64,000 nucleotides of DNA. It comes from Physcomitrium patens (taxonomy: Eukaryota > Streptophyta > Bryopsida > Funariales > Funariaceae). The notes below the pieces were generated by a model. It saw nothing but the letters and a program-made list of their open reading frames with translations, made no database searches and was not told the origin of the DNA. The position numbers and the translations under genes were made by a program. Positions 12,520-24,603 of this stretch are shown in pieces (position 1 is the first letter of the stretch; the number at the start of each line of letters is the position of its first letter). Where the stretch lies: positions 14,171,850-14,235,849 of the forward strand of contig NC_037254.1 of NCBI RefSeq assembly GCF_000002425.4. Direction: 5' to 3'.

Positions 12520-15500
12520 ACCTTTATTTCTTGGTCCACAAAAACTTTAAACAAATGCCTTATTAGATTTAAGAGTATCTACTTACTTTTTAAATAAGAA
12601 AAATTTTAAATTTCATAAAATCCTTTTAATATAAAAATCAAAACTTATATATATAGAAGTAATAGATAATCAACCTTTATCTTCAAGCAATATTACTCAT
12701 GAGGTCATATTGCTAGAAATATCATTTGAGGACTATAGTAATAAAACAATATTGAATATTATTAGAATTCCATCCATTCTTATTATTTTAGGACTTTTGT
12801 GGTTAGAAAGATATAATCAATTTCTAGATTAAAGATTTTATAAGGTTGAATTTTCTATAAAAATATTTTGGACAAAACCTATTATGAAGTCATCAATAAC
12901 AAAGTCCTTATTTCTTAGAATAAGGACTTCTATGAAGATGGCTAACAAAGACATCTCTACATAGCTCCTAATTAAGCTAATAATCAATATACATTTGCAA
13001 AGATTCATTTTTTTTCTTCATAAAAAATATTAGTGTACCTGCTAGATATTTGGAATATCAAATCAAGTTCTTGAGGCTATACTAAAATAGATCTCTATGG
13101 AGCATACAATTTGGTGTAGATTAAAAAAAGAGATGAATCAAAAATAATGATTTGGACAACATATGGACAATTTGAATATATTGTTATGCCTTTTGAATTG
13201 ACAAATGTTTGAGCTATATTCCAACATTTGATGAATGATAATTTTTAAGAATTTATAGTCATGTTTGTTATTTGATATCACGATGATATCTAAATCTATT
13301 CTAAGATTCTTAAAAAATATAAAAAATTTGTGAGATTAGTCTTACAAAAGTTATAAGATATAAGATTATATGTCAAATTGAAAAAATGTATATTCCATCA
13401 GCCAAAAGTAAATTTTTTTAGATATATTATATTCAATGAAGGCCTATTGATGGACCCAAAGAAAATTAAAGCTATAATGGACTAGACAGCTCTAAAAATA
13501 ATATGAAATGTATAATATTTTTTTAGATTTACTAACTTCTTTCTAATATTTATAAAGAATTATTTCTAAGTTATTGTTCTTTTTACTTGATTGACATCCA
13601 AAAAATAATTGGAATAGAAATTTGAAGTACAAAGGGTTTTTTAAGCTTTAAAGGTAGCTTTTATTATAGCTTCAATCTTAATGCATCCAAATTTTAAGAA
13701 GGTCTTTTATTTGGAGATTGATACTTTTAGGCATAAACTTCAAAAACTTTGCATCAATTAAACCTGAAATTTATAAAATAAAGCTTCTTATAATTATAGA
13801 TTCTTTTAAATAATGATATCACTTATTAGAAGGCGCTATACATCTTATGATTGTATATAAAAATAAAAAAAATTTAGGATATTTCATGTCAATTCGGATT
13901 TTGAATTGCCACCAAGCTCATTAGAATATGTCATTATCTTGTTTTAATTTTGTGATTCTATATCAACCATAGAAGCATTAAGGACTATCAAACACTTTAT
14001 CGAGGAAATCATATCTTACTTTAAAATCAAAGGAATTATATTTGATCAGCAATATGTGACTCTATTGAAATTAAAATATTTTTGTCTTTATACTACTTCT
14101 ATGGTTATACTTATTAATTCAAGTTTTTTTGAATAAATTTGTATAGTATCAATTGAGGAACTATTAGTTCATAATATCAAGTAAGGCTTTAAAAATGATA
14201 AGTTTAAATTTTTGGATGATCTTTTGTATTTTAAAGATCTTTTTGTATATTTTCAAAAGACTAATGCAACTTTGTATTCTTTAATCTCATCATGGATTTT
14301 TAACTACAAGATATTTTGGATTTAAAAAGATATTAAAGTTTATCTCTCAAGATTTTTGACAGCTTCAAATGTGAAATACCATAAAGAACTTTGTTGTCTT
14401 GTGTGACATCTATTCAAGATTGAAGAATTCTTGACATCATTTCTATGGACCTCTATAACCACCACCGATTTTAAAGCAACTATGGTCTTCAATATTAATA
14501 GATTTTATTACTAATCTATTATTATTAACTATATTTGATATTATTTATATTATTGTGAATCAACTTATAAAGATTACACATTTTTTTTCCATGTAAATAG
14601 ATAATTTATAGAAAAGAAATAGTAATCCTCTTTTTTGATAATATATATTAATATCATGACTTATTTGATGACATCCTTTCTTATCAAGGATCTCAATTTA
14701 TATCAAAGTTTTAGAAATTTTTTTTGAAATATTGAAGATGGATATTAAACTTTCCTTTACTTTCCACCTTCAAATCAATGATCAAACAAAAAAATTCAAT
14801 CAAGTTTTGGAGCAGTATTTGTAATGTACTATCAATTATTAATAAGATAATTGGACCTTGTATTTATTTTTAGTAGAATTTACTTATGATACTACTTTTT
14901 ATGCTTCTATTCAACAAACACCATTTTATGCTAATTATGATTACCATCTAAAGCTTAATTTGTTATGTACATCAAAAGATGAAAATCCAATAATTAAAGA
15001 TCTTGTAAAATAATTGTCACAGCTCTAGACAACTTTGAAGCTTCATTTATAAGCAGCTGAAGATTCTTATTAAATATTTGTAAATGAATTTAGAATGGAA
15101 CTTCTTGCTTTTTAAGTTGGAGATATAATATGGCTTCTTTGATGAAATATCAAGACCAATCAATCTTGTGATAAGTTAGACTACTAAGAACTAGGGCTAT
15201 TTTGTATTCAAAAGAAAATCAATTTAATGGCTTATTGATTAAAACTACCCATATCCATGAAGATACATCTAGTCTTTTATATTTCTCTCTTAGAGGCTTA
15301 ATTAAAATCAATTATTTAAAAAAATATATAACCATCATAGCCTTGTTTTGAAATAAATAATTATGTAAAATATAAGATAGAAAGGTCCTTGATTCTTAAT
15401 GAAAAAGAAGCAAGTTGGAGTATTTTATTCATTGGAATAACTACAATATCAATGAAAATTCGTAGGAATTAGAAAAAAAATCTAATTAATGTATTATAAA

Positions 15501-15540
15501 AGACATATGAATTTCATCCATACTATCTTCAAAAATCTAA
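12520..15540 (+). pseudogene. CHRA pol remnant (protease to degenerate chromodomain)
   Basis: Protease region (about 12,550-12,960) with ALLDLRVST in place of the D-S-G-A motif and an IRIPSILIILGLLWLERYN block. RT starts abruptly near 13,070 (TKIDLYGAYNLV), so its N-terminal third is missing. The YxDD box reads YHDD near 13,278. RNase H covers roughly 13,700-14,000 (HLLEGAIH, GLSNTLSR). Integrase covers about 14,290-15,200 (SHHGF, IDFITNLL, QINDQTKKFNQVLEQYL). A heavily eroded chromodomain-like end lies at about 15,340-15,540. There are many stops. Related to the CHR family but clearly older. Confidence 0.7.
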
Positions 15541-15720
15541 ACCTATTTTAAGATAAATTTTTTATGAAGTTACTACTAAGATGTTGTATATAACATAAAA
15601 AAATAAGTACTACTCATAGCAACCTAAGAATTTAGAGTATTTAATTTATAATCTAATAGGTCAAATTAGAAATTATTTAGAGAGTCTTTATATCATGAAC
15701 TTCAAAATAGAGCCAAAGTT

Positions 15721-15757
<37 letters not shown>

Positions 15758-16419
15758 CCTTGATACCAGATCAACCATTCTATCTTTTGTAACCTTTATA
15801 AGATCATCTTCAAGATGAAATTAGATCTTTTTAAGGCAAAAAACATCCATACTATAGTCAATTCAAAAAATAAAACCTTGAAAATGATGCTTGAGCTTTG
15901 GTCATTCTATTGCAGATATGAAATTGATGTTCTCCATAGAACTTAGAATTAGTATGAGAGGTGATATTATAAACATCTAACAAAAATATTCTAAAAAGAT
16001 TCTATAAATAGTCTATCTGATTTTAAATGGTTTCAAAATATTTTCAAATATTTTAATATGAGGTTCTAAAAGTTTTTTAAAATAAATCAACAAATTTTAG
16101 ATAGTTTTACGAAAATTAAAGAAGTTATTTGAGAAGCTTCTTAAAATTGCTTCATCTTTAAGCAACGTAAAAACTCCTTAAAAATCTTTTTAGAATTACT
16201 TTGTCTTTAAGTAATATGGAAACTTCTCAAGAAGCTTTTTAATACTTAGTATATATTAGAATCAAGGCTAAGAGGATTTTCAATCTTAATAATACATTTC
16301 TTAGAGCTCTAATTCACCTCTTTGGATGTAAATTTTATATTCATTTAGTTTAATTAGATTCTTGCTAGCTTTTATGTTGAAGCTCTTTTGTTCAATTTCT
16401 TATTTAGGCTTTTGTATAA
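15541..16419. other. AT-rich stretch between CHRA and CHRB
   Basis: No gene supported. It contains a pure T run of about 30 bases (15,726-15,754) and several ctaaaa/ttctaaaa motifs at 15,980-16,260 that may belong to a decayed CHRA 3' LTR. The left (3') LTR expected for CHRB could not be recognised here. Confidence 0.5.
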
Positions 16420-16640
16420 TATATTTGTGATAATTTTGATAGATTTTGTTGATGAAAAGTTTTGACTTTTTCCATTGCAATTACAAGATTCTTGATTGGT
16501 TTCTATGTAAATTCATTAATATCATATCTATGCTAATAAACAAGATATTTTAGCTTATTTCAGAGTTGTTTTGAGTCTTATATAGCTCAAAGAAAGACAC
16601 TTCGAATAGAAAATAGATCTTTATAGACTTTGATTATAAA
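16420..16640 (-). pseudogene. CHRB chromodomain remnant
   Basis: Read on the minus strand, this matches the chromodomain end of the CHR family pol. Compare the CHR4 copy at 36,381-36,572: both share the runs for KNL, ETWKxIKNL, YDINEF and YLVYxHxYDI. The piece continues into sequence equivalent to the region upstream of the chromodomain, with a small internal deletion. It is the 3' end of an element whose gag and 5' LTR lie at 17,550-19,952. Confidence 0.65.
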
Positions 16641-17545
16641 TTAAAATAAACCTCCACTACTTAAGAATTTATACTAATTCATAATAAGTAAATTAATTAA
16701 ATAATTTTTAGAAGTTATAATTATTAATTAAATTCTAATCAATTCACTTTTAATTCTTTTTAAATCATTCAAATAGTCAAGTGAATAACTACATCATCAA
16801 CTCACATATATAATTAAAAAAGTCATTCCAAAATTCATGCATTGAAAATTAATTTATCTATTTATTTAATTATTTAATTAATTATTTTTATTTATTTTTC
16901 ATCTATCAATAAAAATCCATCTTTAAATAAGTTTTTATTTAAGTATAATATTTCATTCAAGTATAAAATTCCATCCAAATTTAATCATTCATCCCTAATC
17001 TTAGTTCATTCAATATAATTCATCTATCTACTAATCTACTCAAGAATTCTTATTGAATAAAATATTGATAAATACTTTGTCAACTTTGATGTCTATTAAT
17101 TTGCAATTGACTTTGAAGATGTATATATAATAAATTCCACGTCACAAAATGAAAGAAAATTAACTAAACAAGAAGGTAAAGGCCACAATAAGTAATTTTA
17201 AATTCCATCAATAAAATCTTTAATCCAACTTTTCCTCTTTGAATCCTCTAACAACGCTCAAGAATTCAAAAGTCTAATACTAAGTTAATATCAAGCGATA
17301 TCAAATTTTTTGATACTTATTATCTTGTACAAACACCACCGCATTATAATTTATTAAAATCATGTAGCTTTAATCTTGTATACCTAAGTAAGTTGGAGTT
17401 GAATAAAATTGAATTTTCTTTTTTCTATAAAAATTATTTTATTGATAGTGTTAATTTAATTCTCTACCAAATGACAATATGATCCTTGAGAAGATCTAAA
17501 ATTAATTATAACTAGTACACTAGATACAATCACCTTACACATCTG
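16640..17545. repeat. Unclassified repeat R inside CHRB
   Basis: AT-rich sequence that replaces the RT, RNase H and integrase of CHRB. Its first 300 bp or so (aaaataaacct..., then taataagtaaattaatta, then caataaaaatccatctttaaataa) match the reverse complement of 34,190-34,560, the end of another unclassified insertion in CHR3. No coding potential is seen. It may be an LTR or another non-coding mobile element. Confidence 0.5.
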
Positions 17546-17549
17546 TTTT

Positions 17550-19190
17550 AAAAGTATATTTATATTTTTCTTCTCAAAAACATCTTGATAATCTTAACAT
17601 TGGTTTGGAATATTACTTGAATTTTTTTCACTATTAGAGACATGTGTGGCATAAATAATAAAAGGTGATTCTTATTTTTATAGCATGCAAGAAAGTTCTT
17701 ACACCTACAAATACAAGTTTGGTTGTATTAGATTTTTAATTTTTTATTTGGTTGACTAAATTCTCAATTATACTATGAAAAAATTCAAGCTTATGAGATA
17801 TCAAATTTATTTAAAGGTTATACTTTTTAGCCATAATAAATCTAAATTGAATAGATTCAAAAAAGATCTAATTATATTAAATATCACAAAACTATTATAA
17901 TGATTAATTGCTACTTCTGTAGAAAGGATTTCATGGATAACATCTTTGAAAGATAATAAACGACCATCTATAACTTCTACATGAATAATTTTAATTTTTT
18001 TTATGTATAATATGTTATATTTTTTAATAAATTATTTGTTTATAAAAAAAATTAAGGCTCCTAAATCTAATAAGGCAAAGGCTTTATAATATTTAGGTCT
18101 TAAATTAACATCTATTGTGAAACAAGAAGAGAGTTTTGAAGAAAAAATAAGACCTTCACTAGGTATTATATAAGATTCGAGGTACATAATTCCTATTATA
18201 GCTTAACAAATTCATTTTTCAACATATGTCTTTTTTGACAACTAAACTCTTATTTTGTGCTTATGTGACTTTTATGAACAATATTCAACAGTGTGTTTAA
18301 GCTCTCCACAATATAAATACAATCTTTTTTTGTTGATGATGAGTCTTTTCTTACTTAGTAAGAAATTTGAAACATACCAAGTTAATTTATATATCTTTCA
18401 TTTTGAAGTATATGTATTCAAAAGAAATTAGTATCTCTATTAAATTATAAATACATTGAGACTTGTTTGTGCAACTCTTAGATCAAAATTCAAATAACCA
18501 ATTATTAAACATCACAATAAAATCAAATACTTGACTTAATATCCAAGGATTTAGTAAGTTGAGTATCAATTTCTTTACTTCATATTGTAATTTGTAGAAA
18601 AATTGACTAATGGGTGTAGCATCATCTCACTTGATATTAATTGCAAGTTATTAAAACAATAAAACATATAATGTTATAAATCAATTACCTTATTATAAAA
18701 TATAGAGCTTATTGGTTGCAAGACATATTGCATCATGTTTTCTATACAAGGATCAAAAGTCTATCAAAAAAACCTTTATATTATCCAATATTAAATCTTA
18801 TCATTTAAAAAATAAATAAAAACTATGATAATGCAGAATCTAAAAGTAGTGTTCTAATAAACTTGACTTATGATTGTGAAATTGGATTGCTTTGGATCTA
18901 AAGTTCAATCATTACTTGTACGTGATTGATAAATTCTTAAAACTTTATTCCTATGCCATTAAACTTCTTGGATGGTGCAACTCTTGGTTTTCTAATACTT
19001 GAATGGTATTCCACTATAAGAGAAGTAACATGATTTGGTATAGATGTTTAAGTAGCTTCAATCATCTTTATATCTTTATTTCTTACCAATCTTATTATTC
19101 TATGTGGTAGTAAATTGAAAAAATACATTGCAAGCATTAATTTCCTCAATTGCTCTTATATTTATACCATTACATTCTTCATCTCAAAAA
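17550..19190 (-). pseudogene. CHRB protease and gag remnants
   Basis: Minus-strand copy of the gag-protease part of a CHR element. The protease (about 17,560-18,190) aligns with CHR4 39,290-39,893. It includes the WLKKYN-equivalent near 17,830 and the VEVIDGRLLS-equivalent near 17,960. A zinc knuckle at about 18,295-18,340 reads YLYCGELKHTVEYC, with the first Cys changed to Tyr. Gag continues to about 19,190. Many stops. The order on the minus strand (gag, knuckle, protease) and the adjoining LTR on the right show the element points left. Confidence 0.75.
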
Positions 19191-19410
19191 GCTATGGCAT
19201 AATAATATTATAAAAAAAATATATTTAATACTATTCAAGAAAAATAAAAGAAAATATTTGAAAACAAAAAAGTATTAAAAATAATATAAATTTTAAAATT
19301 TTAAAATTAAAAATTCTATTATATTTATATCTTATAATAAAAAGAGAAAATCTATTTTAAATATTAAAAAAAGATATGGCTCTAATATTATAAATATATT
19401 TTTGTCAATT

Positions 19411-19474
19411 TGTTAAGAATTAAATTTTAAAGAAGACATACATATAAATAAGATATATGTAAAATAGAGATGAA

Positions 19475-19515
<41 letters not shown>

Positions 19516-19952
19516 AAGGAACTAGAATTACTATTTCTAAAAGTTAAAAAAAAATTAATGACCATTGAAATTAGATTAAAAGAAAAAAAAGAATTGGCAA
19601 GAAAGAAGAAGACTTCACTTTTTTCTCTATATATATTATTTAACTAGGCACTACGTGGCGATATTCTATAGGACTTCTAACACATGTCTTAACTTTGAAG
19701 ACAAGTTTCTTATATGTGAACCATATGCTTAGCTTGCAATACAAGCTACCAACATGTGCAACACATGGCTATCTTATTGGCAAAGTTTTTAACCTATCAA
19801 TTACTTATAAACATGTATAAAGATTAAATTGTAAGTATGAAGCTTTTAATAAGCTTTTTTATGAGATGTTATTAAGTTAATCTACTTTTATCTACTTCTA
19901 CTTATTCGTATTATCTAAATAACTATTGGAATAAAAATATATGTTTATAATA
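19411..19952 (-). repeat. CHRB 5' LTR
   Basis: 542-bp LTR in reverse orientation, aligning over its length with the CHR4 and CHR6 LTRs (for example acttcacttttttctctatatatattatttaac and ctacgtggcgatattctataggac). A TA run interrupts it at about 19,482-19,510. Immediately left, on the minus strand, lies the family's ATATTAGAGC-like candidate primer site. It ends 21 bp from the start of the CHR3 LTR, which points the other way. Confidence 0.85.
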
Positions 19953-19973
19953 CATGAAATATAAAGTAGACTT

Positions 19974-20519
19974 TTTTATAAACATAAATATTTATTTTAA
20001 TAATTACTTAGATAATATAACTAGATAGAAGTATATAAAAATAGATTAATTTAATAATATCTTATAAAAAAACTTCTTAAAAGATTTATAAATATAATTT
20101 TATTTTTATATATGTTTTTAGGTGATTGATAGGTTGAATATTTAGTCAATAAGTTAGCCATATATTACATATATTTTTAGCTTATATTGTAAGCTAATTG
20201 TATAGTATCCATATAAAAAACTTGTCTTATAAGTTAAAACATGTCTTACAAATTGGACAGATGTTGGAGATATCTTAAAGAATTCCATTAGGTAATTTTT
20301 AATTAAATAATATACATGGAGGCAAAAGTAAAGCCTTCTTTATTCTTGTCAATGTCTTTATAATCTTTAATCTTATTTCAAGACTTTTTAGTCTTTTTAT
20401 TTTTTGGCAGTAGCCATTCTAATTTAATATCATATCATCTTTAAGGGATTATTTAAACTTTTTGAGTAACACAAGAGTGTATTAAATTTTTAATTTCTTT
20501 AAGATTTATATTCTTAATA
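19974..20519 (+). repeat. CHR3 5' LTR
   Basis: 546 bp, aligning with the 3' copy at 59,576-60,119 (544 bp). Examples are tttattttaataatt near the start and ggaggcaaaagtaaagccttctt near the promoter region. It ends TTCTTAATA, corresponding to CCTTGACA. Divergence between the two copies is large, so the insertion is old. Confidence 0.85.
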
Positions 20520-21070
20520 GTTTGATAAGAGTGATAATTTATTATTTTTTTTAAATATAAGAATGAATAAATTAGCCTATTTTTTATTATATTTTGAAGA
20601 TTGTCTACTATCCACTTTTAAAATAACATTTTGATCTTCTAATAGTGATTGTTTCTTCAAAAAGAGTAGACTATCTTCTTTGTAGAAATTATCATTTGAT
20701 ATTTAAGGTTGTGGATTAGCCTCTTCTACTTTGACTTATAAAATTATTTGAGTTTTTTATAGAAAGAATAATTATAAATGTTATTCTCAACAATAATAAA
20801 AATAGATTTATAATTATTAAAAATCTCTCTAAATTTATTAATACTTTTAGGATAGAAATTTCACATATTTCTAACATCAATTATGGAGATAGTATTTTAA
20901 TGTCTATAAAAGAGATTAATAATGAAGTTCAAAGTCTATGCTAAAATATTGTACAATTGAAAGAAGCAAGTAGATCAAGTTCACAATTAAATCCAATAAT
21001 TCTTACTATTACAAGTATAGAGGAGGCAAAAGTAAGTATGTTAGAGAAGTTCCATAAAACAAGATCAAAA
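20520..21070 (+). other. CHR3 leader
   Basis: Region between LTR and gag without a supported gene. It parallels the CHR2 leader, with degenerate GGATTATC-like motifs (about 20,565, 20,608, 20,665 and 20,715). Confidence 0.5.
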
Positions 21071-22457
21071 TTTTAAGGATTTCTATAATAAATGAAGCTC
21101 CATCTAAAGTTGCATCTATATCAATACTTTAACAAATTTATAATTGCACTTTTATTTGGAAGTTCTCTTTCTTGATTTATACCTTTGATGGAAAAAATAT
21201 TTTTTTTCTATGATCTAATTTTATTTTTAGAAGTATTTATAACTATTTTTTAAAAAAGTAATTAAAAAAGGTTAGCAAAGAACAAATTTGTATCTTTATA
21301 GCAAGGATCATATTTAGCTACTATAGATATTAGTGAATTCCAAAACCTTTTTTGTAACATAGATTCAAATAAAAAAGCTCTTATCAATCAATTTTAATAT
21401 GGATTAAAAAATAAATTCAAAGATTCACTATCAATAATATCAAAAGTAAACTCATTATAGCAATTTATTATTTAAGCCATTACATTTAACAATTGATTTT
21501 TTAAAAGATACCAAGAATAAAGATTTAATTAAAGAGGTATAAGTCAAGTCATAGTAATAGCTTTTATATTCATAGAAGCTTATTAATTAAGATCAAAACC
21601 TATAGAAATTGACATGGTATGTTTCAAATATTTTATTGAGCAAGCAAAAGATTTGATGTCATCAAAAAGATTTGTGTTTATATTATGGAGGACTTAAATA
21701 CATTATTCAAAATTATTCAAAGAAGCATTATAACCACAAAATGACAAGCATGGTTGCCAAAAAGGATGATGTATCAAAAAACAAGTTTTTTTAGCTATAA
21801 TAAAGACCATATGGTTAGAATCTTGTGAAATATTTAATAGAGATTATATTCTCTTATCAAATCTCTCACCTTATTTTATAATAGAAGTTTATTTAGGACC
21901 AAAAATTTATAGAATCTTTGCTTTGTTATATTCAAGAGCCTTAATATGTTTTTTAGATGAAGACTTTGTCAAAAGATCAAAAAATATCTTTAATCAAGAA
22001 AATCAAAGATGTATGTGTAGAAATAATAAATAGTCACTTATTATCTTAAAGAAGTCTTATCTATGAAACAGTTCTTTTATATATAGAAACTAATGGTTAT
22101 AATAATTTAGTAATATTTAATGTGATTAGATCTCCCTCCAACTTAATTATTTTAAGATTATCATAGCTACAAAAGTATAATCTTCAAATAGATTAGATTT
22201 CTTGTTATTTTGATTTTTTTTATAGTTTAATCTAAGATTTTTTTATTCAAATTAAAAATCATAAGTCTAAGACAAATAAATCTTTATTGGTAGGTATAAG
22301 AGCTTTTATACATATAAAAGAAGCTTCATCTTTTGTTATAAATGCCACATCTATTTTTGATGGTAGAAAGATTAAAATTAGTATTTTAAATTAATATTAA
22401 GATTATCAAGATATTTTTGAAAAAATACAAATATCTTTCTAAAGCAGCATCCATATG
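21071..22457 (+). pseudogene. CHR3 gag and protease remnants
   Basis: Gag blocks equivalent to those of CHR2 are visible at about 21,090-21,520, including an INQFxYGLKNKFKDSL run near 21,390. A protease-like stretch with VYLGPKIYRIFALL and a lost active site follows at about 21,880-22,330. The sequence stops at 22,457, in the spacer between protease and RT, where the truncated TATC LTR begins. The RT resumes at 32,075. About 105 bp expected at this junction from comparison with CHR2 are missing. Confidence 0.7.
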
Positions 22458-22863
22458 TTACAACCTTGTGATAAATAATGACTGGAAACTTCCATACGTC
22501 CTCAATCTTTCACAATAATTGATAAATAGTGATCCATAAACAACTTTGTAAATCAAACATTAATTCATTAAATCAATTCTCTTCACTAGAATCAACACTA
22601 ACACAAAAGAAACAAGAAAACTAAGAAGAAGAGATAGCACCAAGCTTATCCCTAGCTCAGTACTATCGCAGTCTGGTATTTTCTTCCCCTCTCCCATCCT
22701 CCTTATACTACCCCGAGATACCAACTCCTATACTACAGATGATAACTACTTTTCCTGACTATTCATCCATTCTACTTGCTGAACCACCTTTTCAGCAGTT
22801 GTCTAACCTTGTTTACACTATATACTAAGTATCTACATTCTGAAAATAACTACTTATTCTACA
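22458..22863 (-). repeat. TATC 3' LTR, truncated
   Basis: About 406 bp matching the right-hand part of the 5' LTR (31,678-32,074). The outer 345 bp are absent and CHR3 sequence follows directly. It begins, on the minus strand, TGTAGAATAAGTAG at 22,863. Confidence 0.85.
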
Positions 22864-22885
22864 TAGCCCCACTCCTAACTGTGTA
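22864..22885 (-). promoter_or_regulatory. TATC polypurine tract
   Basis: On the minus strand, TTAGGAGTGGGGCTA lies directly against the LTR start TGTAGAATAAG. The same tract precedes the TRG 3' LTR (50,160-50,174). Polypurine tracts prime plus-strand DNA synthesis. Confidence 0.8.
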
Positions 22886-22954
22886 GCATCTCCGCAAACA
22901 CAGTATTGATAAACAAAAATCAATCATTTTTTTTTTTTTTTTTTTTTAACTGGA

Positions 22955-24603
22955 TTATTCAATCTCTTCGATTTCCGGTGTTGGTTCCATTTGGTCTTGT
23001 ACAACACTATATCTTCTTCCTTCGACTCGTCCTGAATCTCTACCTTTAATTGAGCTATTAAATCTTCATTATACACTCCCAATTCTCGAACCTAAGCTTC
23101 CAATTAGAGATTTTTGGCATCTTTAACTTCCAATTGTTGTTGCTGCTATTGTAATTTCTCCTCCAATTTTCCAATTCTTACTCTTGTTGAGGCAAATATT
23201 TGTGACTGACCAATATTGACCAAATCACTCTCCAATTTAATTATTGTTTCCTTCAAAACAACAATTTCTCCCTGTAACTCATGCGTATTGTTTCGATATT
23301 GGTCACCCAATTGTTTCTTTTCAAGCTCCAATGCCTCCTTCTTCTCTCGTTCCATCTTCAACTGAGCGTTCATCTTCTCATGTTCCAATCTATACAATTT
23401 GTAAGTATGTAGTAATTCTTGCCTTTGATTTTTCAGGATATGTTGAATCTTTTGTTTCTCTTTTGACCAGTTTTCCACTTTTTCATCCAATTCACATTTC
23501 ACTTGTATCTTGGATTTTGATTCTACCTTGATGACTTGTTCCTGTTCTCTGATTTTACAATTTTGTTCTAATATTATTTTCTTGCTCGCTTCCACTTGCC
23601 TTTTTAAGCTACCTTCATCTTTGAACTTACTCACCGTAAGTTGCAGCTGGAAAATTTGACCCAATATAACTTCCTTAAGATTCCACCGTTCCGTTACACC
23701 CCATTGAAATCCTAATTGGTTGCTTTTCCTTGGAATTGGTATTGGTGTCGTCATCTCTATTGTCAGCCAAATTGGAACTCCCTCTGGTGTAGATATTGGT
23801 CTTGCTTCTCGTTCTGCTGTTCTGCTGAATTCTCCCAGTTCATACACCATTACCCCTAGACTAACTGTTCCCGTTTGTAAACTTGGAACTACTGGTTGAG
23901 ATTCCTGTTTCAATGTATACTCAATCACTGAATTTATATAATTGAAACATAATAGTGAAGCAAACTTCCCCGTCTTCCACTTAGCTCCCATTTCTATATG
24001 TATCCTTGTGGCCACATAAGCTGCCCAATTGAATACTATGCCTTCCAGTGTTCCTATCGTGGAAAACAGTAATCGCTTTGCCATGTAGGTGGTATGCCGA
24101 TTCAATGCTAACCGCTTCCGAATGAACCGAATCCATTCCATAAGTTCGGGCGTAAGTGCCTCCTATACCTTCCATCCTTGATTTTGCTTGAGAGACGACA
24201 TCCCTCCTTTGAAGTAGCTTCCTGGCCTGAAATCATTTGACGCGTCTCTTCCCACCTCAAGCTCTCTAGTTGATAAATGCAAAATCTTGTGTAAGATATT
24301 CTCATCTATCCCAATCACGACTCCTCTTACCACACTCGAATCATCCTCTGGATCATAATTTTTTATATATTCTACCACTCATTCTACATCAATTGGTGGT
24401 AGTTTATTCGATCTTCACAAAAACGTAAATAATTGTGTATTTCTAAAATCTTTTTGCCTTTTTAATGACCAACATATATCTAACTTCATCGATTCTATAT
24501 TGGTGATAACTACAAGAGACGGTGATCCTAGATCGCACTTAGACCTCACATTGCAGCGACTTTTCAATTGTTTTGGTGCTCTCTTCACTCTTTCCATTGA
24601 CAT
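22955..24603 (-). pseudogene. TATC 3' ORF, about 550 codons, coiled-coil protein of unknown function
   Basis: Frame on the minus strand from an ATG at 24,603, or 24,597, to a TAA at 22,955-22,957. Three long open pieces (24,603-24,415, 24,378-24,163 and 24,141-23,146) lie in one frame with stops between them. One more stop and a probable frameshift lie near the end. The N-terminal half holds folded-looking blocks: VVEYIKNYDPEDDSSVVRG, LHLSTRELEVG, LALNRHTTYMAK, NWAAYVATRIHIEMGAKW. From about residue 270 a long charged heptad-rich region follows (for example LKMEREKKEALELEKKQLG), a coiled coil. No signal peptide or membrane segment is seen, so it does not look like the Athila env-like gene, though it holds the same place. 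Its C-terminal coil is retained in TRG (49,715-50,066). I do not recognise the family. The N-terminal half recalls the putative plant transposon proteins found in repeats, but that is a guess. Confidence 0.7.

Noticed and set aside
22929-22947. T run as a poly(A) tail of a LINE or SINE
   Set aside because: It lies between the TATC 3' ORF stop and its polypurine tract. No LINE-like ORF or target duplication is seen.
22955-24603. env-like gene in TATC
   Set aside because: Right position for an Athila env-like ORF, but no signal peptide, membrane segment or cleavage motif is visible.
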